Of a DNA stretch of 24,598 bases, positions 1-13,500 are shown in pieces. Source of the stretch: Pelomyxa schiedti (Eukaryota; Evosea; Pelobiontida; Pelomyxidae); contig JAHLWZ010000747.1 in NCBI GenBank assembly GCA_020536535.1, positions 1 through 24,598 on the forward strand, read 5' to 3'. Positions within the stretch are counted from its first letter, which is position 1. Each line of letters starts with the position of its first letter. A model generated the notes under the pieces. That model was not told the DNA's origin. It did not search any database and was given only the letters and a program-made list of their open reading frames with translations. A program made the translations under genes and the position numbers.

Positions 1-278
1 GGTGCAACACATTGCTGAATTTCTGGCTGTTGGGAACCTCCTTACTAATTACCTATCGACTTTGCGTTTTTTCTTCTCCCCAAATTGGAGCCCAAAAGCA
101 GGACGTCTCCAATCTGGACCAGGAAGCAACAAGGTGGAGGTGCCCAAAGTGTGCCCAATTTGGGCAAAACCCACAATTTGGGCTCAAATTGCCCCATTTG
201 ACTTCAGGGTGAAACTTTTAACCACCCTTTTTCTTTGGCCCAACCAGTATCCTGGTGCGTTTTACCAGGTGCCGAACA

Positions 279-323
279 ACATCGCCGCGCCGCCGACAGA
301 GTATCTCGGCGGCGCGGCGATGT
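279..323. repeat. Perfect 18-bp inverted repeat, GC-rich hairpin
   Basis: The left arm ACATCGCCGCGCCGCCGA (279-296) is the exact reverse complement of the right arm (306-323), separated by a 9-nt loop. The arms are far richer in G+C than the surroundings. As RNA or single-stranded DNA this would be a very stable hairpin. It could be an element end, a cruciform or a structured noncoding site; the sequence does not decide which. Confidence 0.9.
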
Positions 324-401
324 CGGCGGCGTGCTCTCGTCAATTTTTTCTTTATTGTGGCTTCCTGTGGGACCAGCAGAAAGTAAAATGACCATAGCCA
401 A

Positions 402-427
402 GGTGTTGAGAAGCACATTCACAAGGC
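402..427 (+). pseudogene. Relic of a Sel1 repeat
   Basis: This 26-nt stretch matches the commonest repeat segment of the downstream genes (encoding GVEKDIHKA) at 25 of 26 positions. The single change turns the Asp codon into His. No Sel1-like sequence flanks it, so it looks like the leftover of a lost repeat or of an older truncated copy. It could also be a short copied patch. Confidence 0.6.
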
Positions 428-582
428 TTGTTCGACCTGCTCTGTCCAAACAGACCTAGAAGGTCTTCTTCACAGAAACAAAGTTGAAGCACAAACAGCA
501 ACGACAAATCAAGGACATGCAGAACACGTCGTGTGGTCTTTTTGTCTCGTCGCCCCCAAACGCAACAACAACAAGAAACGAG

Positions 583-2218
<1,636 letters not shown>

Positions 2219-2313
2219 ACAAAGAGTGCCAGGTACTGGGGAAAACCCTGTTACATCATGTTCTCGTAGCTAGTGGGATAGACGCGTTAAATGGGTTGAG
2301 AAATCGAGTGTTG

Positions 2314-2319
2314 AATAAA
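2314..2319 (+). terminator. Candidate poly(A) signal of Sel1 copy 1
   Basis: AATAAA lies about 95 nt after the stop codon of the first Sel1 gene. Position and motif fit a eukaryotic polyadenylation signal; no cleavage site can be read. Confidence 0.4.
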
Positions 2320-2612
2320 GTATTGTTGCGTTTGAGTTATTTGGTCTTGTGAAGGAAAAGCTAAGTCTCTATTACGAGCGTCGTGTAGTGTAATCAGTCT
2401 CTCAGGGGGAGTGACGAGCTCGTTCGTAGCGAGATTAAGGAGGGAACAAAGTATTTCTTTAGTTTAATTGATCTTGAGGAGTTTGTGGTGAAAGTGGTGT
2501 CGCTGATCTCCCATGAATTCCAAGTATTCAGTGGATGCACAGCACAGCATCGTGTGCCATTGAATTCCCAGAAGTTGTCCGACTTCTGAGGGTTGCTCAG
2601 TCAGCCCTGATT

Positions 2613-2659
2613 CGCTTTTTCGGGAAGTCATCACTTTCCCAATCTGCCCCGAAAAAGCG
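2613..2659. repeat. 12-bp inverted repeat upstream of Sel1 copy 2
   Basis: CGCTTTTTCGGG (2613-2624) is the exact reverse complement of 2648-2659. The spacer contains an imperfect inner pairing (GGGAAGT against ACTTTCCC). It could fold as a hairpin in the flank of copy 2; function unknown. Confidence 0.75.
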
Positions 2660-2881
2660 CACACCGATGCGAAACTCGTCGCCGTGTGGTGAGAGTCGTC
2701 TCGTCGTCTCCGCACGCAACACACACACACAGTGACAAATACTGTTTGACACTTTCGCACTGTTTCATTTCACACAACAACAACACTAACAACATACCAT
2801 CAACCAGTGACGTCAGGAGTCTCCCCCGTCCCGTCTTTTGGGAGTTTCACCACTTGCCCAAGTGCAAGACGAAACGAGGTG

Positions 2882-4370
2882 ATGATGGAAGCCCTTTTTG
2901 AGTTGCAAGTGGGGAACATCGACTCTGCCCTCGCTCTCGTTGCGAACGCATTCTCCATGTTTGAGTGCGAGATGAGCAGCAATAATGGTGTGTTGGAACG
3001 TGTTCTTTGTTTCGTTTTCATCCACCCCAACACAAACGAAAGGTGAATCAGCGGAACCGCCGCTGTCATGTGGCCAGTGTTATTACCTGCCTGCTCTGCT
3101 GTTTCTTCTTTGTCTCCGCTGTGCTATCAATGACCAGGTGTCACTGTATAAGAACATTCCACCATGCTTGTCTCTGGCTTTCTCTGGTGCCATCTCCTCT
3201 TCATTCGAGTCACTAAGAGCACATTGCATGCGTGTGAGCAAGACTTGCCACCATAAGCCAGAAGTAATTGCAGAATGGGCTGACCTTGTGTCAACAGCAG
3301 CCTCGAGAGGCAATGTTGATCATCAGCAACAACCAGTTGTTGTTGAACAGTCGTGGTCATGCATGTACTTCGTTGCAATGTGGAGAATATTTTGTTCCCC
3401 AACATACAACCACCATGCTTCAGCAGCGGCACACATTTTTGCAGAAATGAGTGAAAAGATTCCACCACCAGCGCCGGCATTATCATTATCATGTGATGAA
3501 CGAAACAGCAGTCCCATCACCACTGCTTGTGCTATGGGTCAGATTCACTGGTGTGCTGCCTCCTTTTCAGGTCTGGCTGTCTGTTATGATTTTGGTGTTG
3601 GTGGTGTTGATAAGGACATTTGCAAGGCCCTGGAAATGTGGCAGAGGGCTGCTGATGCTGGCGATGCTGCGGCAATGTCCCATCTTGCTCTGTCTTATGA
3701 CAATGGTGATGGTGTTGACAAGGATATTCACAAGGCAATGATACTGTACCAAAAGGCTGCTGATGCTGGTAATGCCACCGCAATGTACAACCTTGGTGTG
3801 TGTTATGAAAATGGTGATGGTGTTGAGAAGGACATTCACAAGGCAGTGACACTGTGGCAGAGGGCTGCTGATGCTGGTGATGCACAGGCGATGTACAACC
3901 TTGCTGTCCATTATTACAGTGGAAATGGTGTTGAGAAGGACATACACAAGGCAGTGGCACTGTATCAGAGGGCTGCTGATGCTGGTGAGCCCCAAGCACT
4001 GTTGAGCCTAGCTGCGTATTATTTCTATGCCACTACCATTGACAAGGATGTTCGCAAGGCAGTTGCTCTATGGCAGAGGGCATCTGATGCTGGCAATTCC
4101 CAGGCAATGTGTGACCTTGGTGTGTGCTATGTCAATGGCGATGGCGTTGAGAAGGACATTCACAAAGCTTTGACACTGTACCAGAGGGCTGCTGATTCCG
4201 GGAGTGCCCAGGCAATGTACAACCTTGCACAGCGTTACAACAATGGAATTGATGGATTTTCCAAGGACATACGCGAGGCAATGAGACTGTGGGTGAGGGC
4301 TGCAAACCTTGGCCACGCTGATGCAATTGCCAAGCTCAGACTGCTTCAGTCAAAAAGCAGCAACACTTAA
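2882..4370 (+). CDS. Sel1-repeat protein, copy 2 of 3 (7 repeats)
   Basis: Exons are 2882-2987 and 3043-4370, joined by a 55-nt phase-1 intron at the same codon as in the paralogues, giving about 477 aa. The start MMEALFELQVGNIDSAL is the first in-frame ATG. The N-terminal domain matches copies 1 and 3, with a His/Gln-rich insert of variable length before QSWSCMYFVAMWR. Seven Sel1 units of 36 aa fill the C-terminal half. The fifth unit is divergent (YYFYATTIDKDVRKAV) and the last carries the family-specific end form GIDGFSKDIREAMRLW. A protein-binding scaffold role is inferred from the repeat family. This copy has the shortest intron and no microsatellite in it. Confidence 0.9.
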
Positions 4371-4674
4371 TGTACTTACTGAGAAAAAGAAAAACCATCA
4401 GTTTTTTTAAGGGTCTGGTAATTTTTTTCGCTGAAGTCACTCAACAAGGACATGCAAAACACGTCGTCGTGTGGTGTGGTCTCGTCGTGGCCCCCAAACA
4501 ATCAACACACACACACAAACAAACAAACAAACAAACAAACAAACAAACAAACAAACAAACAAACAAACAAACCAAAACAGTTCGTCTTCTGTTGGCAGCT
4601 TGTCTTAACTTCCACAACCAGCGACATCAGTTTGCGCTTCGTTGAGGAGTGTGACCTGCACAAGGCGAAACGAG
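4371..4674 (+). other. Leader region of Sel1 copy 3
   Basis: From about 4446 the sequence is a near-duplicate of the leader of copy 1 (GACATGCAAAACACGTCG against GACATGCAGAACACGTCG), interrupted by the AC and AAAC microsatellites. A short frame starting MQNTSSCG at 4452 overlaps the Sel1 start in another frame. No separate gene is seen. Confidence 0.5.
4505..4572 (+). repeat. AC then AAAC microsatellite
   Basis: Six AC units (4505-4516) run directly into 14 perfect AAAC units (4517-4572). The tract lies in the leader of Sel1 copy 3 and is absent from the leaders of copies 1 and 2, so it expanded after duplication. Confidence 0.95.
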
Positions 4675-6644
4675 ATGATGATGGAGGCACTTTTTGAGTT
4701 GCAAGTGGGGAACATTGACTCTGCCCTCGCTCTCGTTGCCAACGCATTCTCCCTTTTTGAAAGTGACATGATCAACAGTTTCACTCATGGTGTGTGTGTG
4801 TGTGCGCGTGTGCGCGTGTGTGCGTGATGTGTTGGCTCTTGTTGCAATTTTATTTTCATTTCTTTTGTTTTGTTTTTCATCCAACCCAACCCAAAACAAA
4901 AGGTGAATCATCATCGTTGGCACTGTCATCACATGAAGGTCAGTGTGAATACCTCCCTGCTCTGGTGTTCCTTGTTTGTCTCCGCTGTGTCATCAATGAC
5001 CAGGTGTCACTTCATCATCACATTCCACCGTGCCTGTCTCCGGCTTTCTCCCGTGCTATCTTCTCCCCGACGGAGATAATGAGAGCGCATTGCATGCGTG
5101 TCTTGAATCGCAGCATCAACGCAACAGAAGTAATTGCAGAATGGGCTGACCTTGTGTCAACAGCATCCTCGAGGGGCAACGTCGATCATCATCATCAACA
5201 ACGATCGCCACACACCAACTCGGAGCAGTCGTGGTCGTGCATGTACTTTGTTGCCATGTGGAGGTTGTATTGCTGTTCATCAACAGACAGCCAACAAAGT
5301 CCATTTGCGACAGCAGCACAGATTTTTGTTGAAATGAGTGACAAGATGCCACCAACAGAATCGTCATGCAATGCACACATTGTCACTTGCTCTGTGGGGC
5401 AGATTCACTGGTGCGCTTCCTCTGTCACATCTCTGGGCTTCTGCTATGACTTCGGTGTTGGTGGTGTTGAGAAGGACATTCACAAGGCTGCGACTCTGTA
5501 CCAGAAGGCTGCTGATGCCGGCAGCGCTCGGGCAATGGGCAACCTCGGCTGGTATTATTATACTGGCGATGGTGTTGAGAAGGACGTTCACAAGGCAGTG
5601 ACACTGTGGCAGAGGGCTGCTGATGCTGGTGATGCCAACGCAATGTACCGCCTTGGTCGGTGTTATGACCGTGGTGGTGATGGTGTTGAGAAGCAGGACA
5701 TTCACAAGGCAGTGACACTGTACCAGAGGGCTGCTGATGCTGGTCATGCGCCCGCGATGTTCAACCTCGGTTTGTGTTGTTACAGTGGTGATGGGATTGA
5801 CAAGTACGTTAGCAGGGCCATTACACTGTGGCAGAGGGCCGCTGATGCTGGAAATGCCGATGCAACGTACAACCTTGGTTGGTGTTATAAAAACGGAGAT
5901 GGTGTTGACAAGGACATTCACAAGGCAGTGGCACTGTACCAGAGGGCTGCTGATTCTGGGAGTGCCCAGGCACTGTGCAGCCTTGGTTGGTGTTATGAAC
6001 ATGGTGAAGGTGTTGAAAAGGACATCCACCAGGCAGTGGCACTGTACCAGAGGGCTGCTGATGCTGGAAATTCACAAGCAATGTTCAACCTTGGTTCGTG
6101 CTATGAACATGGTCATGGTGTTGACCAGGACATACACAAGGCAGTGGCACTGTACCAGAGGGCTGCTGATGCCGGTTGTGTAAAGGCAATGTACAATCTT
6201 GGTGTATGTTATAAAACCAGCATTGGTGTTGACAAAGATGCTCACAAGGCGGTGGCACTGTGGCAGAGGGCTGCTGATGGTGGTCATGCCTCCGCAATGT
6301 TCTACCTTGGTGTGTGCTATGAGAATGGTGATGGTGTTGAGAAGGACACTCACAAGGCAGTGACACTGTGGCAGAGGGCTGCTGATGCTGGTCATGCCTC
6401 TGCAATTTTCATCCTTGGTGTGTGCTATGAAAATGGTGATGGTGTTGAACAGGACATCCCCAAGGCAATGACACTGTACCAGAGGGCCGCTGATGCCGGC
6501 AGTGACCAGGCAATGTGCGCCCTAGCGAAGTGTCACCAACTAGGCATCGATGGTTCTGCCAAGGACCTACGCGAGGCAAAGAGACTGTGGCTGATGGCTG
6601 CTAACCTTGGTAACGTGGACGCAATGGCCAACTTAGGATGCTAA
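4675..6644 (+). CDS. Sel1-repeat protein, copy 3 of 3 (11 repeats)
   Basis: Exons are 4675-4789 and 4903-6644, with a phase-1 intron of 113 nt, giving about 618 aa. The start MMMEALFELQVGNIDSAL is the first in-frame ATG. It has the same N-terminal domain as the other copies, then eleven Sel1 units against seven, so the array has grown by about four. Units alternate between LYQRAADAG and LWQRAADAG forms; the third carries a 2-residue insertion (RGGDGVEKQDIHKA). The last unit has the same special end form as in copies 1 and 2 (GIDGSAKDLREAKRLW), which suggests growth by internal duplication rather than at the end. The role is inferred as a scaffold or adaptor; no signal peptide or membrane span is evident. 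Confidence 0.9.
4790..4826 (+). repeat. GT/GC alternating tract at the donor of Sel1 copy 3
   Basis: The intron of copy 3 begins with alternating GTGTGTGTGTGTGCGCGTGT sequence, as in copy 1 but much shorter. Purine-pyrimidine alternation of this kind can adopt Z-form DNA. Confidence 0.85.
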
Positions 6645-7308
6645 GCTAACCAAAAAGAAACAACAGCACCTGAAGAAAGTAGCGACTCACTGGGGGGGGA
6701 AAAACCTCCTCCCATTAGTCGCTTTCTGTGGGAGATGCCAGACCAGCTGCCCAAAAAACGCAGCACTGCTGTAAAAAAAGAAAAGCAGGAAATGTCGAAA
6801 ATTCTTATTTTGTTTCCGTGGGTCCTCTCCAGACAACGACAACGACAACAACAAAATCCGAGTTTTTTTTTTTATTGTTGGTCGTTGATCACAACCACTC
6901 CATTGTTGTTGAAAAAAGGTGAGGGAAGGGAAAGTATCTACGTGTACAGCATGGGAGAGCTAATGGTGGAAATTTCCCACACATGGAATTCTGAGCCAGT
7001 CGGCAAAGAAAAGAAGAAAATAAAACAAAAAGAATCGTCAGTCCCACAAGTACGGTGGAAACTGAGTACCCTCTGTACTGTCAGGGACTCCCGGAGGCTG
7101 CATCTTGCCTCTGCGTGTTACCAGTCATGTGTTTTGTGTGTGGTTGGTGTCAAAAGCGAGGTACATTCCTTTGTACTGCATGCTCAAAGCAAGGACTCAC
7201 AGAAAAACCTGGGAATCCCTTGCCTACCACAGAAGTAGGTAGAGAATGCACAAAAACTTTACTTTTACTTTTTTGCTCTTAGAGGGGAGTTATTTGTGGT
7301 TTCGGAGG
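6645..7308 (+). other. Intergenic stretch without a confident gene
   Basis: It lies between the last Sel1 gene and the 3' end of the CK2 gene. It contains a G-run, A- and T-rich tracts, a frame of 167 codons (6735-7238) with Lys/Gln-rich composition and no motif, and a Cys-rich frame described separately. No splice-consistent model emerges. Confidence 0.4.
7055..7282 (+). pseudogene. Cys-rich frame, possible zinc-binding relic
   Basis: A 75-codon frame contains CFVCGWC, then FLCTAC about eight residues later, then GREC, which is a plausible zinc-ribbon-like spacing. Cys clusters of this type end some DDE transposases (piggyBac type), but no catalytic domain is seen upstream and the resemblance is weak. 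It may be a relic, a last exon, or chance. Confidence 0.2.
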
Positions 7309-9069
<1,761 letters not shown>

Positions 9070-9385
9070 GTCGTTCTGTGGCGTAGGGGCGGCCCTGTAG
9101 CTAGGTTTATCAGAAATCTGTTCAATTGAACAGATTGTTCTGGCAATCAGATCTGTCCGGTTGAGATTTGACGATTAGTCTCATTTGCAAGAAGGAGGGC
9201 AGTGGGGGTGATAGGTTTGGAAAAGGTTGTTGGGATTATTGAAGGTGAGGAGGAGTCATCCGTGATAAGTTTTATTTTTTTCGGCCAACGAATTATTCCG
9301 TTGCGTTGTTTCGGTGATTTAAAATGCGGCCGTCTGTTGATGATACCTACAAACAAAGAAGAAACAACCAAGAGGACAAGTCGAA
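9070..9385. promoter_or_regulatory. Divergent intergenic region, CK2 and methyltransferase
   Basis: The two genes point away from each other across about 316 bp, so the stretch should contain both promoters. A 22-bp perfect palindrome lies about 46 bp upstream of the proposed CK2 start. No TATA box or initiator could be assigned confidently. Confidence 0.45.
9115..9136. promoter_or_regulatory. 22-bp perfect palindrome
   Basis: Each half reads AATCTGTTCAA on its own strand, with no spacer. It lies in the divergent intergenic region. A dimeric DNA-binding protein site is plausible; the factor is unknown. Confidence 0.5.
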
Positions 9386-10277
9386 ATGATGTGTTTAATA
9401 GTGGTACTGGGTCTAATTGCAGCAGTTGTGATAGCTGCATTTATGTACGAGGGGCACCCGTGTGGTGTGTGCCCTCATTGGGTGGGGTATGTCTCATCAC
9501 ACACATTTCATGACCGCATTAAATAATATAATAAAATACTGTATTATTGTTGCTTTCTTTATTATTACCGAATGAAAAACCCTTTATTCTTTATTGTGAC
9601 TTGCCTGTAAAAGCTTTCTTAATTCGGGTTTAGGTACATCATTGATAACCGAGTGAGGAAGTGGCTTACTGACACTGAGGGAGTTATTAGCCCATATGTG
9701 AGAAAGGGCGACGTTGTAATTGACTTTGGATGTGGCCATGGCTTACTCACTGTGTTAGCTGCCGGAATAGTGGGTAAATCCGGCCGAGTTTATGCCGTTG
9801 ATTTGCAGGTAATCCCCATATCCCAGCCACAGAATATTCTAATTTACCATTTTTAAATGTCAGGATAAAATGTTGTCATACACACAAAGCCGCGCTAACA
9901 GAGAAGGACACTCTGATGTTGTGGTTACTAAAAGCACAAATCCCTCTCATTCCGGCACCCCACTTGCATTCGAAACAATTCCAAAGCACTCTGTAAATCT
10001 AGTTGTGTTCAACTGGGTTCTCCACGAGCTCCCATTGAATTGTACTTCCCTTTCTCATGAAAAAATAACTTACACTATCGCAGTGCAGAGAGAATTTGCA
10101 TTAGACTTGTTTGACAAACTATCTGAAGGAGGCAAAGTTCTTGTGGTCGAACCCCCATTCCACGTACCTGAAGCCAAATTAGCTGAGGAACTACAAGCCT
10201 TTGTTGATGCTGGATTCCTGTTGCACAGGAAGCCATCACGACGATTCCAGAAAATAGCAGTTCTCCAAAAACCCTAA
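9386..10277 (+). CDS. Membrane-anchored class I SAM methyltransferase
   Basis: There are four exons: 9386-9486, 9634-9808, 9864-10041 and 10084-10277, giving 215 aa. Residues 2-21 are a hydrophobic segment (LIVVLGLIAAVVIAAF), then a short Cys-containing stretch, so a signal anchor is likely. The Rossmann-like methyltransferase fold follows: SAM motif VVIDFGCGHG (about 61-70), the acidic ribose-binding residue in RVYAVDLQ (D90), then VNLVVFNWVLHELP and GGKVLVVEP. The core resembles archaeal and bacterial small-molecule or lipid-type methyltransferases; the substrate cannot be told. The third intron is 42 nt and lacks stops, so retaining it keeps the frame; splicing it out gives LPLNLQREFALDLF, which fits the family better. 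AATAAA overlaps the stop codon. Confidence 0.8.
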
Positions 10278-10310
10278 ATAAAATCATTATGTTTTCTGTA
10301 TGGCAATAAA
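10277..10310 (+). terminator. Candidate poly(A) signals of the methyltransferase gene
   Basis: AATAAA occurs at 10277-10282, starting on the last base of the stop codon, and again at 10305-10310. The 3' UTR is therefore probably very short. Confidence 0.4.
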
Positions 10311-10530
10311 ACAAATGGTATTGTGTATCTTGCCTTGTCTCCTCAAGGAACACAACAACTATGTTTCTTCCTTTTTTTGATCATTATGAGAACGAACAAA
10401 AAGGGTAAATAATTACAAGGTGCCGGTGTCAGCGTTCCATTTGGGGCCACGCATGGACTTTCGCCCACAGATCCCATCGTCCATTTTACATTATGGGAAA
10501 CCATAACCAACAGCGCCAGCCACTGAACGA

Positions 10531-13500
10531 ATGCACTACTCACGGCTACCACCCTGGCCCCTGTTTTTATCTTCATCGGCTCTGGTTGTGATTATTATGG
10601 GTGTCGCCCCTTCTTCTCCAACAACAAACAGCAGTTCCCTGCCTCCTCCATCGTCATCGTCATCGTCGTCGTCTTCGTCTTCGTCGCCATCACGCGGGTG
10701 CCCTGGGGGCCTCGACGTGTCTGTGGAGATGTACTGGGGACACCGGTGGGACACGTACAAGGCCGTAGACTGTGGCGTAGTGCAGCCTGAATTCGACGCC
10801 GACATGTCGTCATCAAGGGGCGGTTCCGCGAAACACGGCCCATCAATGCCCCCTGATGCACCAAATACAGTTCTCTGGTGGGACTGGTGTGCATAAAAAC
10901 CCCAACCCCAAATGCCATCATTTTCCAATTACCATGTCTCTAGATATTACATATGGTAAAAACACTCAATTGGCACGCAGGTATGGGCCTAGTGATGGAG
11001 ATGATACATTGGAGTGCTTCTATGACGTGGAGTGGAATCCGAGGATTGCTGGTGCGGAGTCGGACCCAAGGGACTTCGCGGCACTCGATATTGCCCCTGT
11101 TCTACCGGAATCACTGTACACTACGGCATTTGTTTCGGGGCTCCAGCCAGAGGGCAGAGGAGGGGGACTGGTTCCAAATGTGACCACACAGTATGAGGTT
11201 GGTGTGAATTGTGTGGACACATTCACTATATCGGTCGCGTTCAAATTCTGGTTCACTTGCGGGCACTATGTCAACTCTAGTGATGGGGCTGCTTCTTACT
11301 TTGAATTTATTCACTACGAAGAGTACTCGTTTGACATCAGGTTTAATGAAGTTTCTTTGCTAAAGGTGTTAACTTTCCAAAAAGGTGGTCCTGTTTCCGG
11401 CCCGGATGTTCCTCCTATTGCGAAGAACATGGAACGTGCTTGTACGACTGGGGAGCGTGCATTTGCGACGAAGGTTGGTCTGGAATCGACTGCCAAATTC
11501 AATGGAACTACAATCACACTCTGTGTCCTCGGCAAACTCTGAATGTTACTTACAATGTTCCGTATGTATTTTGTTGCTGCTTTGTGGGTGTTGTTGACAG
11601 TTCTTCACAGCGCTGTCATGTATGGCTACACTGGGTGGCTTGCTGATCTCCTTGCATTTACGGCCCCAGCTCATCCTCGCCCAGAGGCAAAGGACTGGGT
11701 GTACCTGCTGACTTGGAACACACTAGGTAATACTTCTGATCCTCGTATTAGCACTGGTATGAACTCAAGTGGTGTGCTTCCTTCATTTTTGCCTCCTGGA
11801 AAGTACATCATGGCTGCATACTCTGATAACTACGGTTGGCTCATTTTTGAAAATGTGTGGATTTTTCCTCAACCTTCTAATGGCTGACTCTACCCCAGTT
11901 TTATGTTCTTGCCTATGACCAATGTGGATACCCTGAGCAGGATGTTTTGTGTGGAGGTGGATCAACGAACAACTGTTTCAACACAACAGGCAACGGAATC
12001 TGCGTGAACGAGGAGTGCATGTGCAACGGAGGATACTATTGGTTTGACTGCAGCATAGGATGCTCTGCATGGACAAGGATTACAGACAAGAAAGGGGTCA
12101 TCACAAGTGATGCGTCGGTCGTTGACCCAGAGGATGGCCAGAAAATGCACTACTTGAGCAATAATAACTGCCGGTGGTTTTTGGACATGAGTGGATTCAG
12201 GATTGACTTCATCCGCTTCACGTTCACCTTCATAGATGTTTCTGACTTTGTCTCCTTTTATTATTCTGACAGCGCAGGAACGTATGGTGACATGTACGCT
12301 CAATTAACAACGGTAAGAATGGATGGTCTCTTTGTAATTGTCTTGACTTTCCCTTTTTCGTGAAAAAAGGTATCTGCAGGAAATCTTGAGCCGATTGAAA
12401 TGAAAGCGACACATGTCATTGTTGAATTATATGCTGACCCACAAAATACTCGCCATGGCTTCATTTTGGAATACGAAGCAATGCGGCGGCCAATCACAGC
12501 AATCGGAGTCGGGGTTGTCATCGTAGTTTGTGCCATTGTCGCCATTCTTGGATTGACTGCCACAAGTGTCGCACTCTTCTTTTTGGTGAAGAGACGAAGG
12601 CGAATTGCCAGAGCGGCTCGCATGGCACCAGCTGAGAAGATGGAAAGAATGATGACAAAAGAGGAGATTCAATCCGCATTGTCCACCAACAAGGAGTCAG
12701 ACCAGATGTTGGAGAAGATGGGACTTGGAATTGACAAAGACAAACTCACGTTTGGCCTGTCTGAGAGTGATGCATGCCCTGTTTCACAGAAACTCGAGGA
12801 CGAGGTCACGTTGAAGAACCACACTGATAAAAGCATCCACTTCTGTTTCAAGGTTCCCGACATTTCTCACGTTTGTGAATTGAACGCAACACCGGGTGTG
12901 GGAATTCTGCCAGCAAAGAAAGAACTGATAGTGCACATCGAGTTCATGTTGAAATACACAACCCACTTTGAGCACCCTATCAAAGTTGAATTTCTGCAGC
13001 CGAGTCATGGAGAGCAAGTTGTTGCCTCGATGTGGCTCTCGATACAAGTTGAGGGAGCTGTTTCTGAAAGCATCGACCCTGAAGAAGTAATGTTGAATCC
13101 GACTCCATTGGCTGCTGGTGGTTTTGGGTGAGTCGCAAACGCTCACTCTTTTTTTCTTATTATTACGTCAGATCAGTGTTTGGAGGTGTTTATCGCTCTC
13201 AGATGGTGGCAGTGAAAATCCCCAAGCATCAAGAAGCCTTTAGAATTTCACAAATTAATGACTTCAATGAAGAGTGTGAGATGATGAAGAGGATCCGACA
13301 CCCGAACGTGGTGAACTTCATTGGCGCTTCCCATGTTCCTGGTTTGTTGTTCTTTCTTTTTTCCCTCCCAGCTCGTTGCGCTCATACCTCCAACTCACCC
13401 ACACCAATTCCAGGAAAACTGTGCATCTGCATCGAGCTCGTCGAGAAAGGGAGCCTTGCCTCGTTCCTCGAATCCTCTGCTGAAATATCCTTCGCACTCA

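Larger units (their letters stand above)
1..582. other. Upstream region without a confident gene
   Basis: No reading frame here resembles a known protein. A frame open from the window edge to about 391 has no recognisable motif and uneven composition. The stretch holds a small cluster of CAATTTGGGC-like words (about 79-200), a strong GC-rich inverted repeat (279-323), a relic of a Sel1 repeat (402-427), and from about 510 a leader that recurs upstream of the other two Sel1 genes. It is best read as the 5' flank and leader of the first Sel1 gene. Confidence 0.5.
2219..2881 (+). other. Intergenic region between Sel1 copies 1 and 2
   Basis: It holds the 3' flank of copy 1, a 12-bp inverted repeat (2613-2659) and the leader of copy 2. 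The leader contains a short frame from ATG 2667 to the stop at 2733-2735, beginning MRNSSPCGE, that resembles leader frames upstream of copies 1 and 3. No other gene is recognisable. Confidence 0.5.

Noticed and set aside
427-446. GTTCGACC-like word resembling a tRNA B box
   Set aside because: No A box or cloverleaf could be paired around it.
4505-4572. AAAC repeat considered as a CRISPR-like or telomeric array
   Set aside because: The units are 4 bp with no spacers and not telomere-like; it is a simple microsatellite.
5364-6029. 221-codon minus-strand frame opposite Sel1 copy 3
   Set aside because: Same cause: repetitive sense codons leave the antisense frame open. The sense strand has the Sel1 consensus.
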